From Podospora comata (Eukaryota; Ascomycota; Sordariomycetes; Sordariales; Podosporaceae): 64,000 nucleotides of DNA. The position numbers and the translations under genes are program-made. The stretch's first letter is position 1. Each line of letters begins with the position of its first letter. Below the pieces are notes generated by a model, which was not told the DNA's origin, searched no databases, and saw nothing but the letters and a program-made list of their open reading frames with translations. The stretch spans positions 3,658,001-3,722,000 of the forward strand of contig CP071499.1 of assembly GCA_017354895.1 (NCBI GenBank), written 5' to 3'. Positions 55,710-64,000 of the stretch are shown here, piece by piece.

Positions 55710-57478
55710 GATGGAGATCACCGGCAGAAATCAGGACGCGACTTGGTCAGACAGCGACCACACAAACTCAATCTCTCCCAGCGACACCGCTTCATTTGAA
55801 GATGCCGAAGCTCAGGCTCCCCCCTCTGGAGAATGAGAAATACTACGAGGCTGAACACCGTGGCGGTGTCGAAGATCCCAACGATTACTATCCCAGCGGC
55901 TTCCATCCCGTCCTTCTGGGTGATTTTCTGGGCAAGAGCAATCGATTCCGGGCCATCAACAAACTAGGAGCCGGCGCACACGGCACTGTTTGGCTTTGCA
56001 GAGACAGGGCCACGGCCAAATGAAGGGCAGTCAAAATCTTTTCTGCGAAGGTCTCGCGTCCGACAGCCGACATCGACCCCCACGAGCTTCCAGATCACCG
56101 AACCACTGCAATGGCAGACATGGTCATCTCTAAGCACCTTGCCAAATGGTACCAGCCAGATGACCCAGCCCTTAGAAAACATCACATCGGCATCCCACTT
56201 GAGTACTTCCGGATCAATGGTACGAATGGCAAGCATCTCTGCCACGTTTTGCCTCTTTATGATCCCACCATTGAACACGTCCACGACCTGTACTCGCCCT
56301 GTCAGTCCTTCCTGAAAGCCATCGCCTATCAGATGGTTGATTCCATGCCCTTTCTTCATCAGCGCGGCATCTATCATGGCGACTTTCGACCCGCAAACGT
56401 CATGTGTTGCTTGCTTCCTGGAGTCGACAAATGGCTAGAGGAAAAGATGATCAAGCTCTACGGCAAACCGAAAATAGTCCGAGTTCACGCAGTTGACGAG
56501 GAGGGGGAACGGGACTTTGAAATCGAACCGAACGTCCCTCCTTATCTCATCCAAACGGCCAACTTCGACCTTTCTTCCGGCGCCTGTTCTTACAATATCG
56601 CGGTTATTGACTTTGGCATGGCCTACTTCCTCGACAATCCACCCACCATCTGCGCCATCCCATTCGAGCTGTCCTACCCCGAACGAATTTTTACCAACGG
56701 GCGATTAGGTTGGCCGGCAGACATTTGTCACTCGCCTGCACTATTCTTTGGACCGTGGCGGGAAGTTACCCATTCGGCGATGAAGACTCGGAGTCCACAC
56801 CATGGCTTGTCGTGGAGGACGTGGAAAGGCTTATGGGACCAATGCCGCTGCGCTATGGTCCCCTACTCAACAGCTGTGTTAGCGCCGGCAGAGAACTGAG
56901 CGAGCGACAGATGAATGACCCGTCCAAATACGCGACTTTCAATCGTCGGGAATCTCACAGCTCCACATACCATGGCGATCCCGACGTGATCAGAAACAGA
57001 ATTTTTGTCAAACATGTGCTTCCCTGGACATCGGAGGAGTATGAGGAGCTCGCCAAACAGGATCTGGAGGAAAACAGAACGTCTTCCCAAGTACATCAAG
57101 GCAGCGGGGACTGGAGGTGAAACGATCTGGCGCCCAAGCCTACTACATGATCGCGAGGATGGCGAGGCTCTGTCGGACCTGTTGCTATCCATCTTCAAAT
57201 GGGAACCAGCTGAGCGTGCGACTACCAAAACCCTGCTGGCACATCCCTGGTTTAAGGACCACCGCTCTCGTGGTTCTGACGGCCAGTCAGCATCCCAGCA
57301 AGGATGGAACTATCTGGCTAGGGGAAAAGGGTTGATGTGCATCTTGGGTGGTTTGCTTGTTGGGGTGGTATCCTTTCGACTTCGCAAGAGAGTTTTTGGG
57401 CAACTAGAAAAAGGGGGGATGAAGAGTGGGATAGGGGCATTATTTGTCATTGTGTTATCAGGAGTCACAAATATGTAA
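55710..57478 (+). pseudogene. SRPK-like protein kinase, broken
   Basis: Recognisable along about 560 codons. From ATG 55710 the start is MEITGRNQDATWSDSDHTNS. The acidic N-terminal frame is lost near 55830 and resumes as NEKYYEAEHRGGVEDPNDYY. The P-loop GAGAHGTVW is followed at 56022-56024 by an in-frame TGA where relatives have Trp, then RAVKIFSAK with the ATP-binding Lys. HQRGIYHGDFRPANVM (catalytic Asp), VIDFGMAY (DFG) and SYPERIF follow. The frame shifts near 56728 (ADIW|SLACTILW) and again near 57078 (before RLPKYIKAAG). It ends with a membrane segment GLMCILGGLLVGVVSF. Family: CMGC/SRPK-related kinases, which are expanded in moulds. Three frame changes and one stop make a functional product unlikely. 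Confidence 0.8.
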
Positions 57479-58519
57479 GGGGAGTTCGTGGAGTTTGTAT
57501 TGCTAGGCATGAGGCGAGATAATCGGTGGAGCAGATGTCAAGGAATGGAATGAAAGGGAGTTGGTATCAATGGCAGCAGATGATGATGTTGCTTGGTCAG
57601 TTCGTTGAACCGCGGGATGTGAGATTTACCTGAAATGAAAGCCCCTTAATACGTGAGACTTACAGTGCTTTCGCCCTAAAGTGACAGCATACAACCTGTA
57701 CAATACAGAAATCGGTAAAGGAATCAAATCAGCCGCAGTCTTCTCAGGCCACAGACCTCTCTATATTTCATCGCATATTCAACATTGGTAAGATGATCTA
57801 ACTAGCAAGTTAAGAAGTTGAATACATCTCCACCAAGCTCAAACCACCTCAGGTATTTGGTCCTCTCTTGTATTTTGACATAGCCAAGCCAATAACCAGA
57901 TGCTGAACGCCTAAAAAATCCAGGAAACAACTAGATTTCCACAAGACCGAGATAGCATGTAGGTGGCCAATAGACCTTACATGTGAAAATCCCGTTGGTC
58001 CGCCTCGTCGATTTCATGTTTTTCTTTTTTTGGGGGGGGGGGTTCTGACAGATGCCATTCCAGGGCAGCAAAAACCGACTGCCGGACCTCCGGGGTGGGC
58101 AGCCAACAACAGCCATTGGTTGACCACCTGTGCAGCCAAGATGGGAGAGGCACGGATAGCTACCGAAACTGGCAGCCACATGGGTCAGGTGCCGGCCGAT
58201 GATGTTTTCTGGATGGGGGCTGAAGACGGGGACCGGAAAGCTGCATCGTGGGTGACGTTGGAGTGTCACGGAGGGTAATGATTCGGGGCGATCAACGGCC
58301 CTCCGTTCTGTTTCCTGTCTTTTGCTATGACGGGATTCTTTCGACGGACCTCAACATGTAGCAGACAGGCGGATAACAGGGAAATGCGATGTGAAGACTG
58401 GGGGCTGAAGAAGAATGGGAATGTCCTAGCTACCTATTTATGAGGATGAACATTCCAGCCAACTCCTGTCCTGGGCTACATATAACTCATTCAAATGAAG
58501 ACAAGAACCGCAAGCCAAA
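57479..58519. other. Intergenic
   Basis: About 1 kb. A poly-G run of 10 lies near 58032. Short frames at 58030-58278 on both strands are shadows. No gene seen. Confidence 0.45.
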
Positions 58520-59060
58520 ATGCATCTCACCATTTTTACACCTCTTCTGGCCTGTATCGTATTTTCTTGGGCACTAGCTGAAGACTTCAGCGGGCCTGGC
58601 CAAATTCGCACCCTCGATGTCCGCGAAAACAATCAAGATCTTGGCTGTTTGACCTCAAAAGGAAAATGGACCACGGTTGAGTCGCTCTGTGGCGAGTTCT
58701 ACGCTCAGCGCGTGGGAAGTAACAATGAATTCCGTCTCTCATCAACGGGGGGAGGTAGCTGCGGCATTGATGGGGTCACATTCAAGTGTGGAATCCAGAG
58801 TGGGATCTTTGGCGTACGTGACCGCTGCCTCTTGGTGGCTGGCGACCTGGAAGGAGCAAGAAAGCTAACAATATAACCAACAGACATGGGGTACTGAAGG
58901 GCCGGTTAGTGGAAGAGAAGTCGTGCGGTATGGGGCCTATGGACTGATGGAAGGGTCCGGGAACAGCCCGCCCGATGCGAAAGATGAGGCAGTCGAAATT
59001 CACTTTTCGACAGGAAACGAGGGAGGAAAAGCGGTGTGGCTAGGCTGGAAGGCACTCTGA
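58520..59060 (+). CDS. Small secreted protein, unknown
   Basis: Exons 58520-58813 and 58884-59060 give 156 residues. The signal peptide is MHLTIFTPLLACIVFSWALA. The mature part has cysteines in LGCLTSKGKW, SLCGEFYAQ, GGSCGIDG and TFKCG, suggesting two disulfides, then WGTEGPVSGREVVRYG and a C-terminal VWLGWKAL. No known catalytic motif. Small cysteine-containing secreted proteins of this kind include effectors and antimicrobial proteins, but no assignment is made. The intron GTACGT..CAACAG keeps frame. Confidence 0.75.
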
Positions 59061-59169
59061 AGAGGTTGTGTGGTGTTGTTGAGTGTAATTAGAGATAGAC
59101 CACGTTCAGTCCGGACGAACGCAATCGCTACCACATGTCAAAAAGGCTCGTGAAAGGACCGCTGACTGA

Positions 59170-59685
59170 CTATTCGCCCTTGAACGCCTTTTCCAGTCCC
59201 TCAATATCGAGCTTCTTCATCCCCATCATAGCCACTGATGCTCGTCCAGCTGCCGCCACATCCTCGCTGACTAGCATCTCCTTGAGCCTCTTGGGCACAA
59301 CCTGCCACGACACGCCAAACTTGTCAGCCAGCCACCCGCACTCTTGCTTTGTGACATCTCCCCCCTCGCTCAGCTTCCCCCAGTAATAGTCGACTTCTTT
59401 CTGATCGGCACAGTCAATCATGAAGGACACGGCGTGATTGAAGGTGACGTGAGGCCCGCCATTCAGACCTGAGAAGCGGTGACCGTCAAGGTCAAACTCG
59501 ACAAAGAGGATGGAACCGGGTTCCTGTCCATGAACTTCCTGGCCGGCCTCTGAATAGCGCTGGCTGCGCAGGATCTTGGAGTTGGGAAACACGGACGTGT
59601 AGAATTTGGCTGCTTCTTCAGCTTGAGTGTCGAACCAGAGGACAGTGGTGAGGGTGAGGTTGCCGGCGTGAGTGGTGAGCGACAT
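59170..59685 (-). CDS. PhnB-like glyoxalase-fold protein
   Basis: One exon, 171 residues from ATG 59685. This belongs to the family often annotated as 3-demethylubiquinone-9 3-methyltransferase or PhnB-like (PF06983), in the vicinal-oxygen-chelate/glyoxalase fold. Signatures are TTVLWFDTQAEEAAKFYTSV, SILFVEFDLDGHRFSGLNGG, FNHAVSFMIDCADQKEVDYYW, GWLADKFGVSWQVVP and the terminal AMMGMKKLDIEGLEKAF. The usual ligand positions are not all present, so catalysis is uncertain. The frame continues upstream without ATG. It is convergent with the small secreted gene. Confidence 0.9.
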   Translation of the reverse strand: MSLTTHAGNLTLTTVLWFDTQAEEAAKFYTSVFPNSKILRSQRYSEAGQEVHGQEPGSILFVEFDLDGHRFSGLNGGPHVTFNHAVSFMIDCADQKEVDYYWGKLSEGGDVTKQECGWLADKFGVSWQVVPKRLKEMLVSEDVAAAGRASVAMMGMKKLDIEGLEKAFKGE

Positions 59686-60425
59686 TCTGCAGACAAGGAA
59701 CGAGGTACGGAAGAGATGGAGAGGCTTGTTGAACGGTTCGAGCCTAGAGGTCCGGGTAGGCGGCCAAAAAGGAAGGAGAGACCATCCTCGGGCAAACAAC
59801 AGGTCGGGCAAGATGGCACATAGTAAACATCATGGACAAAGAAGCCGGAGCGACTTCCTCCCGTCCTGTGGCTTGCGATTACCCCTCCAAGTCCTCAGGC
59901 AGCAACGCCAACCAGGGCATGGTGGCGCCTCCAATGACGCGCTCCCGACAAGTGACTAGTGAAACAGATCCATCTGGACGTGACGCGTAGTCACCTGATG
60001 TCGTCACCCATCACAGTTTGGCATTTGTAGGGTTAGGGTCCTAGTAGACATCCCTGAGGCAGACATGATGACAACACCATTTCTTAAAGACGGGCAGGTT
60101 CAAAATGTTGACATATTAAGTAAGGGTTACTTGCCCTAAGTCCTTCTTTCATCTCTCAGGTCTTTTCTTTCTCGGTGTCCGCCGACTATTATTACCAGCC
60201 GCGTTGGGTGACATCTCGAATCCTACAAACCAACCATCCGCCCTATTAAACAAGCGATGTTACCCTGCTATATAGATACCGAGTTCGTATTCTGGAGCTT
60301 CGCCACACCTCGTCGCATGAGAGTACAACTCAACTTAATGCCAATTGCTCGCCCAGACAGTTGCAGTCCATATCCATTCGATCAATGTCGCTTTACAACA
60401 AACTTCATCACATACACGCGCCGCC
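59686..60425. promoter_or_regulatory. Divergent promoter region, glyoxalase-like and four-TM protein
   Basis: A 740-base gap. A telomere-like TAGGGTTAGGGTCC box lies near 60028-60041. No TATA assigned. Confidence 0.4.
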
Positions 60426-61226
60426 ATGACAGAGACATCACCAGCAACGGTCGAGACACCCCCCGAAACAACACCATCGGCGGCGGTCGCGAAAACAGAC
60501 GTTTTCACCGAACCGCGCACCTCTGCACAGATCAGAAAAGAAAACAGAGCCACAAATCCGGATCGCGCTCCTTATCACCGCATCTGGAGTCTCTTCTCCC
60601 GAGGAATATTGTTGGTCCTCGAGCTCGCAGCCATAGGGTACACCGCCTACGCACATGAGTTTGTCAATCGACCCGACTCACCTTTCGAGGGCGGCGTGAA
60701 GGACTTTGGTACAAGTTTTGCAGCTGTAGGTGGCGACCTTGAGGAGATGATAAGGTCTCAATGCTAATGCGTCAGGCAAAACAAGTTTGCAGTTGGTGTC
60801 GCCGTCAACCTCTCATGTGTCATTGCTTGTTTCATCGATAGATACGACGCCAGCGGAGCTGGGATTGCTGGCTTTTTGGACTTGATACCCGGCATTCTTG
60901 GTATCGTTGCCTTCTTCAGTGTCGCATTAGCAGGATATGGTTACGGAGGAAGTGATTATTACGACAGAGTGGGCTACAAGGCGGAGAGAACGGCTGTTGC
61001 GCAGCTGTCTCTGGCTGTTGGGTATGATTCCTTGTCGGTTCTTTTTGATGCAATCACTGACAAGCAACATAGCATTCTGCACATTCTGTCTTGCTTTGGG
61101 GCCTGTGTTGGGTGCTGCATTGTTTGTACTCGGCCAAAAAGCACAACAGTAAAGTCTCGCCCTCAAGGTGACAAGGAAGTTTCATCAAAGGGAGGGAAGC
61201 CCAAGATTGCAGCTGCTGGTGTTTGA
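60426..61226 (+). CDS. Four-TM MARVEL-like membrane protein
   Basis: Proposed exons 60426-60725, 60786-61021 and 61073-61226 give 229 residues. The Thr/Pro-rich N-terminus leads to IWSLFSRGILLVLELAAIGY (TM1), FAVGVAVNLSCVIACFID (TM2), LDLIPGILGIVAFFSVALAGYG (TM3) and LHILSCFGACVGCCIVC (TM4), with a basic Lys/Ser tail. Spacing resembles fungal MARVEL-domain proteins, without proof. The first intron (GTAGGT..ACAAG) is chosen for frame. The second (51 bases, GTATGA..ATAG) is a multiple of three and may be retained. The 3' end lies about 160 bases from that of the next gene. Confidence 0.7.
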
Positions 61227-61389
61227 TCATGAGCCAGATGATGCTCTTGACAAGCAGTTATACATGATATAAGCACAAATATAGCACAAAAGTTTGGATA
61301 TGAGGGGAGGTTCAACATTTCTTGATTTACATAATACTTTTTGACTCACCTAGGTACCTACATACCATCTCAACACAGATGTGTGCCCA

Positions 61390-61869
61390 CTACCTCAAGC
61401 TTTCCATGGCTTTAAGCAGCGCCGCCCTGAGCGGCTCCAGTCTATTACCCTCCACCCAGGAATCGCTGCCGCTCCAGATGCTCTGCAACTTACATAGGAT
61501 GACATGCGCCTCTTTCAAGATGAACTCATCATTCAAGAGCTCTTGGGCGCTCTGGAAAGCACAAGTCCCAGCAGCATGTTGCACAACTCTAATCACGAAG
61601 ATGACAGCGTAATCTGCTGGATTTAGGGGCCGGCCCAAGTCAGTCCAAGAGAAACCCACACCTCCATTGCTAAGCGCCAGGTTAATCCTAAGCTGAATGT
61701 CAGGGAAATGCGGGTCAAGTAGGTTGGGGGCTTGGTGAGCGAGAAGCTCGGAGGCGTAGTCAGCAAAGCAGGAGACGGCAAGGGCTGCTGCGGCTGGATT
61801 GGGGATGTTGAGCTCGCTCATCAAGAGCTGCCAGTAAGCCGGGACTTTGGTGTTAGGGTAAAGAGACAT
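61390..61869 (-). CDS. Hypothetical protein
   Basis: One exon, 159 residues. The Ala/Leu-rich, probably all-helical sequence starts MSLYPNTKVPAYWQLLMSEL. No signal peptide is evident and no known domain was recognised. Composition (ADYASELLAHQAPNLLDPHF) looks coding. ATG at 61869 in AAGAGACATC (minus) is followed by an uninterrupted frame; no intron is needed. Confidence 0.6.
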   Translation of the reverse strand: MSLYPNTKVPAYWQLLMSELNIPNPAAAALAVSCFADYASELLAHQAPNLLDPHFPDIQLRINLALSNGGVGFSWTDLGRPLNPADYAVIFVIRVVQHAAGTCAFQSAQELLNDEFILKEAHVILCKLQSIWSGSDSWVEGNRLEPLRAALLKAMESLR

Positions 61870-62496
61870 CTTTGGTGATCTTTTTGTTGAAGGTTTTCTG
61901 TATAGGTATATCTAGTGTTAGAGTGGAAAGAAGACGAGGCAGATGTTCACGCTGATACAACTCAGAGCTAAGGCGCGGTTTTAATAGCTCCAAGGGCGCG
62001 ATGCCTTGTTGTAGGACAATGCCATTGTATTTCTAGATTATTTTCGAACAGAAAAGACCAGTTGGGGTGTCTTTGTTCCTTCCCTTTCGACACTGTTCAA
62101 ACAATGTTCGACGTGGTCAACAAAGAAATACCAGATAGAAGGTTGAACTGGGATTCTCATCGAACTCTCGGTTTTCAACGTCGAGATTCTCTCACGCTGT
62201 GTACAGAATAATGGGGACTTCTCCGTAGGGTGAAATCAAGGCAGAAAAAGATAACAGACCCGTCCTCGACTATCATTGATACCTCTTTAAAGTACTTTTA
62301 AAGACCTTTTGACTTTATTTATCGATGTATCAAGTATCTTCTAATGCGTATCAACTATCTTTCAAGGCTTGCTGGGGATCTTCAATGGCCCTCATCTCAA
62401 AAGTGATAGTGTCTATTATGTCTCCGCGACGTGTCTGTCTAGTAGGTTCCCAGGTTGAGAAGGTACCAGATTCCTCTCCCATTCGTTTCGTCTAGC
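61870..62496. other. Intergenic with minisatellite
   Basis: Promoter of the preceding minus-strand gene and 3' flank of the next. Minisatellite locus 5 lies at 62283-62396. Confidence 0.5.
62283..62396 (+). repeat. Minisatellite family, locus 5
   Basis: About five diverged units, including GCGTATCAACTATCTTTCAAGG, in the orientation of locus 3. It shares units with the loci some 20 kb away. Confidence 0.7.
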
Positions 62497-63309
62497 CTAT
62501 TCGGCCTTCTGAACAACAAACTTGGTGCAGTCATCCTGCGATCCCCGCTGCGCAATAGGCATGACCACTGGCTGATGGTTCCTAGCAGATATGATGGTGC
62601 ATACGCGGTACACGCCCTCCAGCAAACCACCCGTTACCTCAGCCTGCAAACCGCCCTTCCCATTGCCTTCATCATCCACACCCTTAAAGTAGGCAAATTT
62701 AGTCGGGTCGGGAGGGTTGACGGAACGGAGACTTCCAATGTTCTGAATGGTGATGTGACAGTGCCCAATGATATCGCCGTTCTCATCGAGGTCTTGAGGG
62801 GCAGTGTAATATGCAACGCTGGGATTCACGAGAAATCCAGCCCTCAAATGGCGGGTTTGGATCGTGACATTGAACGTCTTTTGAGCAGGGATAATGTCAC
62901 CCGGTTGCGGATGGGTGATGATGGACGTGATCATGTTGGACGAGGCCGGTATCTTCCCCATGGGTATGCCATTGCAGGATCCAGCCGAATTCTGACGGCC
63001 ATTGGTGAGAGTTTGACCAACACAGAAGTTGATAAAGTTGCTCGGATTTCTGCAGGGACCCGTTAGCCTTGCATCAAGAGTAAACATCGGACCGGGAGTG
63101 TCGTCTTACGTGTCCGATTTTGACAAGCCTGGTCGAATTCCCGTTGTTCCTTCCTCCAATCCGGTATACAAGCTTGCGCTCTGAACGGCTTTTGGAGAGA
63201 GACATGCTGGGCCGGGCTTTGGGTCATGCTTGGTGGAGCCGACAGTAACGGCTTTGACACTGCCAAAAAATGCAAATGCCCCTATGGCGAGTGTATGAGG
63301 TTTGATCAT
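62497..63309 (-). CDS. Secreted 's17-like' fungal protein
   Basis: Exons 63309-63110 and 63067-62497 give 256 residues. The signal peptide is MIKPHTLAIGAFAFFGSVKAV. The conserved part starts LTGPCRNPSNFINFCVGQTL and continues with TNGRQNSAGSCNGIPMGKIP, IITHPQPGDIIPAQKTFNVTI, GHCHITIQN, FAYFKGVDDEGNGKGGLQ and NHQPVVMPIAQRGSQDDCTKF. This family is widespread in moulds and basidiomycetes and is misleadingly annotated 'ribosomal protein s17'; it is secreted and has no ribosomal role. The join AC|G CTA ACG across a 42-base intron is supported by the family sequence. The N-terminal region before LTG is shorter than usual. Function is unknown. Confidence 0.87.
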
Positions 63310-64000
63310 TTTGGGCTCCCTGTGAACTGACCTGACAGTGTCAGATAGAATGGTTGTCGACACGGAGATCAAGGTCAACATCAAGCACAAATGCGACAGG
63401 AAAGTAGCTTCTCTTTAAGGAGGAAGAGAATGTGACTTTAGCGCTTACCTCAGAAGCATCCCATTCCAAGAACTGTTGATTGGGTGCCAAGGAAAATATA
63501 GTGTCTAAGACCGGTTAAAATCAATTTGCTGCCCTCAATGGGAAGACCGAGATGCTCCGGCTTCAAGTAGATGGACGATGTCTACCAATGACAGATGATC
63601 ATGCACTGAGTGAGGAGCAGGAATCAACCGATCGTTCTGACTGACATGAGCTTATTATAGTAGTGTATGCACAAACGAGGTAGCTGGCAGGCGGATTCCA
63701 CGCCCCTAGTACCAAACCTTTACAAAGGGCAAGGAACCGTCGCACCCCTTGCCACACGTCATGGATGAGAATGTACGCATTGCAAAACTGTCTATACCAC
63801 GCCCCCAATGTAAGCCAAAGATTCTACAAGGATAGGTACCTAGGTAAGTAGGTGGCTAACGTGGCACAAGATACCTACCTACCTACCTAGTTAATATACC
63901 TGACCTCAAGCTATAGCAGGTAACTAGTCTACTGTCCACCTAGAGAACCTAGTGGAGGCTGACTGTATCACCCATTCAACTACCCCATAGAATTGACTAT
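63310..64000. other. Right edge, no gene seen
   Basis: Upstream of the secreted-protein gene. It has a TACC/GGTA repeat of inverted character at about 63832-63892 (GGTACCTAGGTAAGTAGG, then TACCTACCTACCTAG). No coding frame with support. Confidence 0.5.
63832..63892. repeat. TACC/GGTA microsatellite with inverted arms
   Basis: GGTA-type units on the left face TACC-type units on the right, about 20 bases apart, so a hairpin is possible. Similar TACC runs occur at 28.9 kb. Confidence 0.7.

Overview
The window is nuclear DNA of a filamentous ascomycete (Pezizomycotina). Its protein-coding genes carry short introns of about 42 to 76 bases with GT..AG ends and CTAAC-like branch sites. The families are typical of moulds: a Zn2Cys6 regulator, DUF4246, DUF6594, amidoligase_2, an HHE protein, a CBM1 protein, and TauD- and Dal5-type proteins. 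Sordariales is the best guess, from overall protein character and from TACC/CTACC microsatellites, but this is inference. I recognised no rRNA, CRISPR, retroelement or intact transposon.

Left part (1-24 kb): the 5' end of an MFS transporter runs off the left edge. It is followed by a Zn2Cys6 regulator divergent from a short-chain dehydrogenase, a Kelch single-pass membrane protein, an intron-bearing tRNA-Asp, a ZIP metal transporter, an orphan amidoligase_2 gene, a divergent Dom34/Pelota-like protein and a large WD40 protein. The gaps at 11.2-14.2 kb and 15.3-17.2 kb are the longest stretches on this side without a supported gene.

Middle (24-42 kb): thioredoxin; a SAM methyltransferase whose 5' end looks frameshifted; a multi-pass membrane protein; a DUF4246 oxygenase; a Dal5-family MFS carrier; a secreted HExxH metallopeptidase; a TauD dioxygenase; a Dabb protein; an aldo/keto reductase; and a DUF6594 membrane protein. 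Several of these could serve sulfonate or small-molecule catabolism, but no backbone biosynthetic enzyme is present and a cluster is not demonstrated.

Right part (42-64 kb): a repeat-rich gap with a small coiled-coil gene; a CBM1 protein facing a Golgi-type glycosyltransferase; RRB1 facing a catalase; the catalase divergent from a hemerythrin-domain protein; a broken SRPK-like kinase with a membrane tail; a small secreted protein; a glyoxalase-fold protein; a four-TM protein; a hypothetical protein; and a secreted protein of the fungal 's17-like' family.

The most unusual structure is a degenerate roughly 22-base minisatellite (core GCCTATTAACTATCTTTTAA) that recurs in intergenic gaps at 36.8, 39.8, 40.1, 42.6 and 62.3 kb in both orientations.
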